Positions 24,785 to 32,471 of a stretch of 42,934 nucleotides of DNA are shown in pieces (the stretch's first letter is position 1; every line of letters starts with the position of its first letter). The notes beneath the pieces are model-generated. The model ran no database searches. It worked only from the letters and a program-made list of their open reading frames with translations, and was not told where the DNA came from. The DNA is from an uncultured Verrucomicrobia subdivision 3 bacterium. GTDB lineage: Bacteria > Verrucomicrobiota > Verrucomicrobiia > Limisphaerales > UBA11358. Where the stretch lies: NCBI GenBank assembly GCA_903820285.1, contig CAIJGS010000162.1:1-42934 (forward strand). The letters are read 5' to 3'. The position numbers were made by a program, and so were the translations under genes.

Positions 24785-25897
24785 TTATTTACCTTCCACC
24801 TTCTGCGGCAACAGTAGCAGGGCGGTCACCGTCAGGAAGAGTCCGCACAAGACCGTCCAGGTAGCGGCGGCGCGGCTGTTGACCTCCAGCAGGGCGGTGG
24901 CGGCGAGCGCAGCCATGGTAAGATTCGGGCAGAAGAGCAGGTACGTCTGCCGGTCGCCGCCGGTTTTCAGCCAGCGCCGATGGAGAACTTCGCGCAGGCC
25001 CAGCAGAAAAATCGCGCCGAGCAGAGCGGTCAGCGCTGTGATGGATATCAGCCTGTGCACATCAATCAGCAGGCCGAGCGAGACGAAGAAGATGGGAATG
25101 AGAAACCGCCGGCTGATGGGCGCGATATATTCCTCCACACTTTGACCTTCAAACTGGGCGCGGCTCATGAACAGGCCCAGGAAGAATGCCGTCTTGGATG
25201 CCACCAGCCCCAGCCGTTCCCCGATGGCGCAGATGATGAGCACGAGCAGCACCAGAAAATGCACGCGCCAGTGCGTGGTTTTTTGGATGATGGTTTGAAA
25301 CAGCCGGGTCAGATGGTTGGCAAACCGGCTGATCAAAAAAATCGTCACGGCCATGCCGGCCAGCTTGAACAGAATACCCCAGCCGAATCCCTCCTTCACG
25401 GTGATGCTGCTGACGGTGAGCACCACGATCGCGATCATTTCCAAGGTGACCATGGTTTGCAAGGTGAACTCCCGAGCCGCGCCCGTCAGCCCTGGGTAAT
25501 GTTTCCAGCCATAGTAGGCCATGCTCATGGAGCAGCCGGTCATGGCCGCCGCCGCCAGAATCCCTTCGGCTAAGGACAGGTGTGATGCCATGGCTAGACC
25601 CAGGACGATCGGATATTGGATGACGGTCCACAAGGCGGCATAGCGCAGGGAGGGGAGCAATTCACGGAACTTGGGAAGTTCAATTTCCAGGCCCACTTCG
25701 AAGAGCACCAGCAGGAAGCCAACTTCGCCGGCCTGCTCGAGCATAGTGGTCACATCCTTTTCCAGCAATGGTCCCAAGCCGAGGCCAAAAATCACGAAAA
25801 GGGCATTGGCCAGCGCCGGCCGGCCCATTTTCAGGCACAGATCCGGCACGGCCATCAACAACAAAATCAGGCAGATGATGGTTTCAATACTGTTCAT
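24785..25897 (-). CDS. Kef-type CPA2 cation:proton antiporter
   Basis: A 370-residue membrane protein with about eleven to twelve helices. It shows the sodium/proton exchanger plan of the CPA2 family: MAVPDLCLKMGRPALANALF, FGLGLGPLLEKDVTTMLEQA, GEVGFLLVLFEVGLEIELPK, LVASKTAFFLGLFMSRAQFE and IPIFFVSLGLLIDVHRL, where F-F-x-x-x-G-L is a hallmark of Kef/NapA-like exchangers. No C-terminal RCK/TrkA-N domain is present, so regulation by nucleotides or glutathione adducts is not expected. It converges with the DUF4178 gene (6 bases apart) and is divergent from glnS. The transported ion is unknown. Confidence 0.88.
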   Translation of the reverse strand: MNSIETIICLILLLMAVPDLCLKMGRPALANALFVIFGLGLGPLLEKDVTTMLEQAGEVGFLLVLFEVGLEIELPKFRELLPSLRYAALWTVIQYPIVLGLAMASHLSLAEGILAAAAMTGCSMSMAYYGWKHYPGLTGAAREFTLQTMVTLEMIAIVVLTVSSITVKEGFGWGILFKLAGMAVTIFLISRFANHLTRLFQTIIQKTTHWRVHFLVLLVLIICAIGERLGLVASKTAFFLGLFMSRAQFEGQSVEEYIAPISRRFLIPIFFVSLGLLIDVHRLISITALTALLGAIFLLGLREVLHRRWLKTGGDRQTYLLFCPNLTMAALAATALLEVNSRAAATWTVLCGLFLTVTALLLLPQKVEGK

Positions 25898-25945
25898 TTA
25901 CAAATAGTTATGGTTGCACCCCCGCTGCCAGTCTCGGCTAGTTCA

Positions 25946-25974
25946 TGGACAGAAGCGAGACCATTTGTTAGGCT
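25946..25974 (+). promoter_or_regulatory. Candidate promoter for glnS with very short leader
   Basis: TGGACA (25946-25951) and TAGGCT (25969-25974) are 17 bases apart. The implied transcript start near 25981 leaves only about six bases before the ATG at 25987, close to leaderless. The -10 is weak (three of six), so this is tentative. Confidence 0.3.
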
Positions 25975-25986
25975 TGGCAACTGTCT

Positions 25987-27768
25987 ATGAGTCTGGAAAA
26001 TAAAGAAACGCCTGCGGCCGCACCCTCGGATTTCATCCGCGACATCGTCGCTGCCCATGTGGCGGAGAATAAATATTCGCGCATCCACACCCGCTTTCCG
26101 CCGGAGCCGAACGGTTATTTGCACATTGGCCATGCCAAGTCCATCTGCCTGAATTTCGGCATCGCCCGTGAATTTGGCGGCGTGTGCAACCTGCGCATGG
26201 ACGATACGAATCCCACCAAGGAGGATGTCGAATACGTCGAGTCCATCCAGGAAGATGTCAACTGGCTCATCAGCGCGTGGGCTGATGACAAGCTGGGTCT
26301 GAAACCGCACGGCAAAACGCCCGAAGCGGTGACCAGCAACGGCCAGCCGGATTTTTATCTGCCCGCAGTGACCGGTGCCGCCACCGGCTTGGAACCCTTT
26401 TACGCGAGCGATTATTTTGACCAGATTTACGAATACGCCGTAACCCTCATCAAAAAGGGCAAGGCGTTCGTGTGCGACCTGACGCCGGATGAAACCGACG
26501 AGTATCGCCGGCAGGGCAAGGCTTCGCCGTTCCGCGACCGCAGCGTGGAGGAGAATCTGGATCTGTTCGCGCGCATGAAGAACGGCGAGTTTCCGGACGG
26601 CACCCGCTCGCTCCGGGCGAAGATCGTGGTGGACGCGCCGAACATCTGGCTGCGCGACCCGCTGATCTATCGCATCCGCCACACGGCGCATCATCATACC
26701 GGCGACAAATGGTGCATCTATCCGATGTACGATTTCGCGCATTGCCTGAGCGATTACATTGAAGGCATCACGCACAGCATCTGCACGCTGGAATTCGAGG
26801 TGCACCGGCCGCTGTACGACTGGATTCTCGAAAGCCTCGGGCTGCCGCGTCCGCTGCCGCACCAGTACGAATTTGCGCGCCTCAGCCTTACTTACACGGT
26901 GATGAGCAAGCGCAAGCTGCTCCAGCTTGTGAATGAAAAGGTCGTCACCGGCTGGGATGATCCGCGCATGCCCACGATCAGCGGCATCCGCCGTCGTGGG
27001 GTGCCGGCCACGGCGCTCCGGGCCTTTGCCTACAACATTGGCATCACCAAATACAACGGTCTGACCGACGTCGCGGTGCTGGAGCATGCGATTCGCGAAG
27101 ATCTCAACAAGCGCGCCTTCCGCCGCCTCGCCGTGTTGCGGCCCATTAAGGTGGTCATCACCAATTATCCCGAGGGCCAGGTCGAGGAGTTGAATGCCGT
27201 GAACAATCCCGAACAGCCCGAGACCGGCACGCGCAGGCTGCCGTTCAGCCGCGAACTGTTCATTGAGCGCGACGATTTTGCCGAAGTGCCGCCGCCGAAA
27301 TTTTTCCGCCTCAAACCCGGCGGCGAAGTAAGGTTGAAATACGCCTATATCATCAAGTGCGAGGAAGTGGTGAAAGATGCCGCCGGCAATATTACCGAAC
27401 TGCGCTGCACGGCTGATCTTGATAGCAAGACCGGTGGCGCAACCTCCGGCCGCAAGGTCAAGGGCACCATCCATTGGGTGAGCGCCCCGCATGCCGTGGA
27501 CGCCGAGGTGCGTTTGTACGACCGACTCTTCACGGTGGCCGAGCCGGACACTGGCGCGGATTTCCAGGCCACGCTCAACCCGCATTCACTGGAAGTCATC
27601 ACTGTCAAATGCGAGCCCAGCCTGAAGGACGCTTCACCAGCGGAACGCTATCAGTTTGAGCGCCTGGCCTACTTTGCCTTGGACAAGGACAGCGCCCCCG
27701 GCAAGCTGGTATTTAATCGTACGATTACTTTGAAGGATAACTGGGGGAAGGAAACGCATAAGCCATAA
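25987..27768 (+). CDS. glnS: Glutaminyl-tRNA synthetase
   Basis: A 593-residue class I aminoacyl-tRNA synthetase charging tRNA(Gln). Catalytic signatures are [16 protein letters not shown] (HIGH at residues 46-49) and the KMSKS equivalent VMSKRK (305-310). [22 protein letters not shown] and [20 protein letters not shown] distinguish it from GluRS. The C-terminal beta-barrel anticodon-binding part is complete. Compared with E. coli GlnRS there is an extra stretch of about 35 residues (99-136, [20 protein letters not shown] to ATGLEP) before [15 protein letters not shown] GlnRS implies direct charging of Gln in this organism, possibly alongside the amidotransferase route. The stop overlaps the following gene by one base (TAATG). 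Confidence 0.96.
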   Translation: MSLENKETPAAAPSDFIRDIVAAHVAENKYSRIHTRFPPEPNGYLHIGHAKSICLNFGIAREFGGVCNLRMDDTNPTKEDVEYVESIQEDVNWLISAWADDKLGLKPHGKTPEAVTSNGQPDFYLPAVTGAATGLEPFYASDYFDQIYEYAVTLIKKGKAFVCDLTPDETDEYRRQGKASPFRDRSVEENLDLFARMKNGEFPDGTRSLRAKIVVDAPNIWLRDPLIYRIRHTAHHHTGDKWCIYPMYDFAHCLSDYIEGITHSICTLEFEVHRPLYDWILESLGLPRPLPHQYEFARLSLTYTVMSKRKLLQLVNEKVVTGWDDPRMPTISGIRRRGVPATALRAFAYNIGITKYNGLTDVAVLEHAIREDLNKRAFRRLAVLRPIKVVITNYPEGQVEELNAVNNPEQPETGTRRLPFSRELFIERDDFAEVPPPKFFRLKPGGEVRLKYAYIIKCEEVVKDAAGNITELRCTADLDSKTGGATSGRKVKGTIHWVSAPHAVDAEVRLYDRLFTVAEPDTGADFQATLNPHSLEVITVKCEPSLKDASPAERYQFERLAYFALDKDSAPGKLVFNRTITLKDNWGKETHKP

Positions 27769-28331
27769 TGGCTGTCAGCCCGCCAACGATCTATGTAATT
27801 GCCGGTTGCAACGGCGCTGGGAAGACGACGTTTGCCCGGCAGTTTCTGCCGCATGAAGTGAAGTGTTTGAACTTTCTGAATGCGGATTTGATTGCCCAAG
27901 GATTATCGCCGTTGGATACCGGCGCGGCGGCTTTGAAAGCCGGGCGGATTCTCCTCGCTGAATTCCGTCTGTTTGTGGCCAAAAAACAGACTTTTGCCTT
28001 TGAAAGCACCCTCAGCGGGAGAACCTATATTGGTCTGTTGCAGCAGGCGAAACTGGCAGGGTTTCAGATTTACCTGCATTATCTTTGGCTGCCAAATCCT
28101 ACCATGGCGATTGCCCGGGTACGGGATCGTGTGAAAATTGGCGGCCATCATGTCCCGGCGGCTGATATCCGACGGCGTTATGGGCGCAGTCTGCTTCATT
28201 TTGTCAATGACTTCGCTCCGCTCGCCGACCGCTGGGCGGTCTGGGACAACCAAACCAGCCCACCGATACTGATGGCCAAATCCGAAGCTTGCCCGCTCGA
28301 CCAGCTAAAGGCTAAACTTGGGATGTCATGA
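27768..28331 (+). CDS. Zeta-toxin-like P-loop kinase
   Basis: A 187-residue P-loop protein of the zeta-toxin / COG4185 type. Walker A is AGCNGAGKTTFARQF (residues 12-26). NADLIAQGLSPLD (38-50) holds the Asp that in zeta kinases positions the sugar substrate. FAFESTLSGRTYIGLL is the substrate-binding stretch, and RVRDRVKIGGHHVP plus IRRRYGRSLLHF supply the arginine-rich lid. Classical zeta toxins phosphorylate UDP-N-acetylglucosamine, but the reactions of this chromosomal group are mostly unproven. The gene overlaps the glnS stop by one base. I see no antitoxin gene beside it, unlike usual epsilon/zeta loci. Confidence 0.85.
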   Translation: MAVSPPTIYVIAGCNGAGKTTFARQFLPHEVKCLNFLNADLIAQGLSPLDTGAAALKAGRILLAEFRLFVAKKQTFAFESTLSGRTYIGLLQQAKLAGFQIYLHYLWLPNPTMAIARVRDRVKIGGHHVPAADIRRRYGRSLLHFVNDFAPLADRWAVWDNQTSPPILMAKSEACPLDQLKAKLGMS

Positions 28332-28546
28332 ATAAACGTAACGGGCATACTCAAAAGGACGATTTCATAGCGCCAGCTCGGCGGGCGTTTCGTCGCGTTG
28401 CCCGGCAAATACGTTCCGAGCATGCCAGACTTGGGCTGCCGCTCGTAGTGGGTGAAAACGGGAAAATACGCCTTGTTCGGGTCCGGTAAGTAGTCAAAAG
28501 CATCAGGCGATTTGTTTCCGGAAGAATAATTCGAATTTATTAAAAA
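28332..28546. other. Intergenic region of 215 bases with a coding-like antisense stretch
   Basis: Between the zeta-like kinase and the secreted protein there is no good plus-strand gene. The minus strand is open across it and reads like protein (YFPVFTHYERQPKSGMLGTY, then LPGNATKRPPSWRYEIVL), but it has no start close to it and runs into the two flanking genes. I take it as a possible remnant or a conserved intergenic sequence, not as a gene. Confidence 0.3.
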
Positions 28547-29260
28547 ATGATCCGCTTCAGTTCCAGTTTCCTCACCATTTTTTGTTTCCTGGCCACCGCC
28601 GTCGCGCGGGCGGACTTGATTCTGGAGCAGCAGTCCGATGATAGCACGGTCACCAACCATGTCATCGTGAAGGTGCATGGGGATAAAATGCGCATGGATC
28701 AGACGAATACCAAAGGGCGTGATTTCAGCGTGGTGGTGGACATGAATACGCGTGATTCGATCACCCTTTTGCCCAAGGTAAAAATGTTTCTAAAGCTGTC
28801 CGGTGCGGAAGTGCGGGCGCAGATCGAGGTGAAAAACAAGACGGCGACCAACAATGAGGCGAATTTGCTCCCGGCCCCTTGTATGGACACCGGCAAAGGG
28901 GACAAGGTGGACGGTTTTGACACTGAAATCTATACTTGGAGGGGCGCGTATGGCATCAGCAAGACCCTCTGGGTGGCCACCAACTTCCCGAACTTTGAAT
29001 CGATCCGGAAGGAAATTGCCAAGATTGACCAGTTCAACATTTCCGGTCCGCACCGGAATGTGCAGCCGGAAATGAGCCTGCTGCCGGGCATGGCGCTCAA
29101 GACCCAGTCCATTGGCGGCGGCCAGACCAACATCATTTACACAATTTCCGTAAAACAGGAGCCGGTGGAGCCGGCCTTGTTTGAACTGCCCCCGGATTAT
29201 ACGCCGTGGAAACAGCCGCCGGCGACGCCGGGCGGTGCCGTTGCGCCGGCGAGGAACTGA
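28547..29260 (+). CDS. Secreted protein of unknown function, DUF4412-like
   Basis: A 237-residue protein with a signal peptide (MIRFSSSFLTIFCFLATAVA, then RAD). The mature part begins with beta-rich sequence LILEQQSDDSTVTNHVIVKV followed by HGDKMRMDQTNTKGRDFSVV and RDSITLLPKVKMFLKL. This resembles the DUF4412 / outer-membrane-lipoprotein-sorting-like fold, in which a stained or degraded salt is tested in a single half-barrel. The later part has YTWRGAYGISKTLWVATNFP and ends with FELPPDYTPWKQPP, as such proteins do. It is probably periplasmic. The specific family assignment is from resemblance only. Confidence 0.62.
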   Translation: MIRFSSSFLTIFCFLATAVARADLILEQQSDDSTVTNHVIVKVHGDKMRMDQTNTKGRDFSVVVDMNTRDSITLLPKVKMFLKLSGAEVRAQIEVKNKTATNNEANLLPAPCMDTGKGDKVDGFDTEIYTWRGAYGISKTLWVATNFPNFESIRKEIAKIDQFNISGPHRNVQPEMSLLPGMALKTQSIGGGQTNIIYTISVKQEPVEPALFELPPDYTPWKQPPATPGGAVAPARN

Positions 29261-29350
29261 CCCGTTGCCGGCAGAAGTAGTAGATTACTGATGCGGGTGC
29301 CGGCTGCGCAGAAAGATTGACGTGCGGAATATATAGGTTATCAAGCAGAT

Positions 29351-29554
29351 ATGACAGCGGAAGTGGCCTTGCAAAGGCAAATCGAACATTATCGACGGAT
29401 GACTGGCGAGCAGCGTCTGGCGATCGCCTTGGATTTGCACACCATGGCGTGCGACATTGCCCGCGAGGGCATCCGGCGGCAACATCCAGCCGCTGATGCC
29501 GTCAAAGTTGAAGAACTCCTGCAATCCCGCCTTAAACTTGTGCGTGGCGTATGA
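29351..29554 (+). CDS. Small hypothetical protein, partner of a truncated nucleotidyltransferase
   Basis: A 67-residue helical protein (RQIEHYRRMTGEQRLAIALD, then LHTMACDIAREGIRRQHPAA). The MTGEQRLAIAL...REGIRRQHP pattern recurs in short bacterial proteins encoded just before a nucleotidyltransferase-like gene, an arrangement that resembles toxin-antitoxin pairs. The same arrangement is seen here: its stop overlaps by four bases (ATGA) the start of the truncated nucleotidyltransferase at 29551. Whether the small protein is still functional without its partner is unknown. Confidence 0.55.
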   Translation: MTAEVALQRQIEHYRRMTGEQRLAIALDLHTMACDIAREGIRRQHPAADAVKVEELLQSRLKLVRGV

Positions 29555-29709
29555 ACGAGCGGGAACTGCTGGTTGATTGTCTTCGTCGCTTGAACCGGGC
29601 TGCGGTTAGTTATTATCTCACCGGTTCGATGGCCAGCAACTATTGGGGCATCCCGCGTACCACGCACGATTTGGATTTTGTCATTTATTTCCTTTTCGCC
29701 GCCGGTTGA
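29551..29709 (+). pseudogene. Truncated nucleotidyltransferase-fold protein (remnant)
   Basis: A 52-codon frame beginning MNERELLVDCLRRLNRAAVS and continuing YYLTGSMASNYWGIPRTTHD then LDFVI. The GSMAS...RTTHDLDFVI block is the first catalytic block of the nucleotidyltransferase fold (G-S then D-x-D) found in AbiEii/MenT-like and related proteins, which are normally 150-300 residues. Here it ends after YFLFAAG with a stop and no downstream continuation in any frame before the next gene. It is therefore read as a remnant truncated by deletion. It is too short to be an active transferase. Confidence 0.62.
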
Positions 29710-29733
29710 ACGTATAATTTCCCCGCCAAGTTT

Positions 29734-30687
29734 ATGATGCAATCCCGTCGCGATTTTGTTCGCACCCTATTTGTTGCCACGCAGGCGACATTGGTTGGTA
29801 CTTTGCTGCCCGGCAACTTGTTCGCCGCCGATGCCAAGTCCGGAGGGCTGAATTTTCTCGTGTTCGGTGACTGGGGCCGGAACGGTGAAAAGGATCAGCA
29901 CGATGTGGCCGTCCAGATGGGAATCGCAGCCGAGGAAATCGGGGCGAAATTCGTCATCTCCGTCGGTGATAATTTTTACGAGAATGGCGTTGCGTCCGTG
30001 GACGATCATCAGTGGCAGACTTCATTTGAAAAAGTTTATACCGCGCCTTCGTTACAGGTTCCCTGGCAGGTGATTCTGGGCAACCACGATTATCACGGGA
30101 ATTGTGAAGCCCAGATTGCCTACAGCCACGTGAGCCACCGCTGGAACATGCCGGCGCGCTATTACACCCGCACGGAACGGATCGACGCCCAGAATGCGGT
30201 GGATTTCTTTTACCTGGATTCGACGCCCATGGCCAAGTGGCATGGCACCGAACGTATTTTCAGCAAAAATCTGGCAGCTCAAGATATTGACCACCAGCTC
30301 GCCTGGTTCAAGGCCGCCCTGGAAGCATCCACCGCGCCGTGGAAAATCGTGGTTGCCCACCATCCGGTTTACTCCGGGGGCGAACATGGGGATACGCCTT
30401 ATATCATCAAACGCATCCTGCCGCTCCTGCAGGAGCACAAGGTGCAGGCATATTTCAACGGTCACGATCACGACCTCCAACACTTGCAGGCCGGCACGGT
30501 AAACCTATTCTGTTGCGGTGCCGGTTCCAAGGTCCGGCCCACCAAAACGACCCCGCACTCGCACTTCGCCCAATCCTGTTCCGGCTTCGTTACTGTGGCT
30601 ATGCAGGCGGAACAGCTGGCTGTGCGCATGATTGATGACCATGGGAAACTGGTGTACACCGCCACGGTGCCGCGGGTTGCGGTGTAA
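29734..30687 (+). CDS. Tat-exported metallophosphoesterase, purple acid phosphatase type
   Basis: A 317-residue calcineurin-like phosphatase. The N-terminus MMQSRRDFVRTLFVATQATL carries the twin-arginine motif SRRDFV, so export in folded form is expected. The dinuclear metal site is complete: FGDWG, VGDNFYENG, GNHDYHG, AHHPVYSGG and NGHDHDLQHL. The order and spacing match mammalian-type small purple acid phosphatases (tartrate-resistant, about 300 residues), which hydrolyse phosphomonoesters with an Fe-containing bimetal centre. Either of two adjacent ATGs can start it. It likely releases phosphate in the periplasm, but the true substrate is not known. Confidence 0.88.
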   Translation: MMQSRRDFVRTLFVATQATLVGTLLPGNLFAADAKSGGLNFLVFGDWGRNGEKDQHDVAVQMGIAAEEIGAKFVISVGDNFYENGVASVDDHQWQTSFEKVYTAPSLQVPWQVILGNHDYHGNCEAQIAYSHVSHRWNMPARYYTRTERIDAQNAVDFFYLDSTPMAKWHGTERIFSKNLAAQDIDHQLAWFKAALEASTAPWKIVVAHHPVYSGGEHGDTPYIIKRILPLLQEHKVQAYFNGHDHDLQHLQAGTVNLFCCGAGSKVRPTKTTPHSHFAQSCSGFVTVAMQAEQLAVRMIDDHGKLVYTATVPRVAV

Positions 30688-30790
30688 ACGGAAGGCCACC
30701 CTTGCCGGCAGGGGGTAAAACAACCATTAACCGAAAACAGGGTTTCCTACTTTCCGTCCGCTCGCTTATGGTTATGGCAGTGTCACGCAC

Positions 30791-32107
30791 ATGAGCAAAC
30801 CATCCAAATCGCAGTGGAACTTCGGCGAACTGTTTCCGGTCGAAACGGCGCGCAAGGTGCTGTCCGTATGGGAACTCACTTCGGATATCAAACGCCTGCT
30901 GGAAAAACAGATTGGCCAGGTCTGGGTGAGCGGTGAAATCACCAATCTCCGCGCCCAAAGCTCCGGGCACATGTATTTCACGCTCAAGGATGTCGCGGCC
31001 CAATTGAGCTGTGTGCTGTTCCGGGGGACGGCTACGGCCAGCCGCCAGCTGCTCGCCGATGGCCAGAAGGTTTTATTGCAGGGGGATGTCACAGTATATG
31101 AGGCGCGCGGGCAATATCAGATGATTGTTCGCGCGGTGGAGTTGCAGGGCGTGGGCGCTTTGCAGGCGGCGTTTGAAAAGTTGAAACAGAAGCTCAATGC
31201 GGAGGGACTGTTCGCGCCGGAACGGAAACGTCCTTTGCCGACCTATCCCCTGCGCATTGGTTTGGTGACGTCGCCCACCGGGGCGGCCATTCGGGACGTG
31301 TTGCATGTCATTCAGCGGCGGCATCCTGGACTGGAGATATTTCTCGTGCCCAGCCGGGTACAGGGTGATGGCGCGGCCGGCGAAATCGCGGCGGGCATCC
31401 GGTTGCTGAATGAGGCCGACTTGGGGTTGGACTTGATTTTGATCACCCGGGGCGGCGGGTCATTGGAGGATTTATGGGCGTTCAACGAAGAGGTCGTGGC
31501 CCGGGCGATTTTTGAATCCGCGTTGCCGGTGGTGTCGGCGGTGGGGCATGAAATTGATTTTACCATCGCCGATTTTGTGGCGGACCTGCGGGCGGCCACG
31601 CCGAGCGCGGCGGCGGAACTCATCACCGAAGGCGTTTTTGCGAGCCGCGAATTTGTGGCGGCGACCCCGGCGCGGTTGCGGCAATTGGTCACCCGCCGGC
31701 TGGAACGGGAGGAGCAGAATCTGGATTCGCTTGCCGGCCGGATGGCCCGGCGCCATCCCCGGCGCGCGTTTAATGAATCCCTTCAGCGGCTGGATGACTG
31801 CCTGGCCGGTCTCTTGCGGGGGCTGAAAACCGGGGCGCGGTCCCAGGCGCTGCGGTTGGATAATCTTACCGGCCGATTTTTACGCGCCCAGCCGGCCCAC
31901 GCCATCAAGGCCCGGCGCGAAGCGTTGCATCAGCTGGGGCGGCGGCTCAACGCTTTAGGACCGCAACAGGTGCTGGCGCGGGGCTATTCGATCACCATGG
32001 AAGAAGCCACAGGCAGGGTGATCAGCGATGCGGCCACCGTGAAGCCTGGCCAAAAGCTCAGGACCCGCCTGAAAAACGGCGAGATTATCAGCCAGGCGGA
32101 AGGCTAA
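30791..32107 (+). CDS. xseA: Exodeoxyribonuclease VII large subunit
   Basis: A 438-residue nuclease subunit. An N-terminal OB-fold (VLSVWELTSDIKRLLEKQIG, VWVSGEITNLRAQSSGHMYF, LKDVAAQLSCVLFRG) is followed by the catalytic domain with PLRIGLVTSPTGAAIRDVLH, LILITRGGGSLEDLWAFNEE, PVVSAVGHEIDFTIADFVAD and RAATPSAAAELI. The coiled-coil C-terminal region and the closing VLARGYSITMEEATGRVISD are present. With XseB it degrades single-stranded DNA in both directions to oligonucleotides, acting in repair. Length is typical. xseB starts about 100 bases downstream. Confidence 0.95.
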   Translation: MSKPSKSQWNFGELFPVETARKVLSVWELTSDIKRLLEKQIGQVWVSGEITNLRAQSSGHMYFTLKDVAAQLSCVLFRGTATASRQLLADGQKVLLQGDVTVYEARGQYQMIVRAVELQGVGALQAAFEKLKQKLNAEGLFAPERKRPLPTYPLRIGLVTSPTGAAIRDVLHVIQRRHPGLEIFLVPSRVQGDGAAGEIAAGIRLLNEADLGLDLILITRGGGSLEDLWAFNEEVVARAIFESALPVVSAVGHEIDFTIADFVADLRAATPSAAAELITEGVFASREFVAATPARLRQLVTRRLEREEQNLDSLAGRMARRHPRRAFNESLQRLDDCLAGLLRGLKTGARSQALRLDNLTGRFLRAQPAHAIKARREALHQLGRRLNALGPQQVLARGYSITMEEATGRVISDAATVKPGQKLRTRLKNGEIISQAEG

Positions 32108-32204
32108 TGACCCGCCTGGATGATTAGATTGTCGAATTTGGAGGTCAACGTTTCCCTACGTCTCCGCGCTGGACGTGGATGCGGGATTTTCTTATGCTAG
32201 CCGG

Positions 32205-32468
32205 ATGTCAAAACCAGCCAAGGCCGGTGACGCGGCCAAAGGTGCCCCGTTGTTTGAAGAGGCCTTGCAAAAACTAGAGGGCATTGTCGAGTCCATGGAG
32301 GCCGATGATTTGCCGCTGGAGACGCTGCTCGCCCGGTATGAAGAGGGCGCGCGGTTGGTAAAACTCTGCCAGGAAAAACTGGCCGAGGCGGAAGTGAAGA
32401 TCCAGCAGCTGGAGAAAAATGCGTCAGGCGAAATTAAACTTAAGCCGCTTGACCTGTCGGAAGAATAA
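32205..32468 (+). CDS. xseB: Exodeoxyribonuclease VII small subunit
   Basis: An 87-residue subunit. The ATG at 32205 is preferred over an upstream ATG at 32175 because the sequence before it is not typical of the family. The conserved core is LFEEALQKLEGIVESMEADD then LPLETLLARYEEGARLVKLC and a coiled coil ending VKIQQLEKNASGE. Several copies bind one XseA and are needed for its solubility and activity. dxs starts three bases after the stop, an arrangement seen in many bacteria. Confidence 0.94.
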   Translation: MSKPAKAGDAAKGAPLFEEALQKLEGIVESMEADDLPLETLLARYEEGARLVKLCQEKLAEAEVKIQQLEKNASGEIKLKPLDLSEE

Positions 32469-32471
32469 AAT

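Noticed and set aside
25894-27585. 563-codon open frame on the minus strand opposite glnS
   Set aside because: It mirrors the well-conserved glnS codons; high GC keeps the opposite strand free of stops, and the protein shows no recognisable domain.
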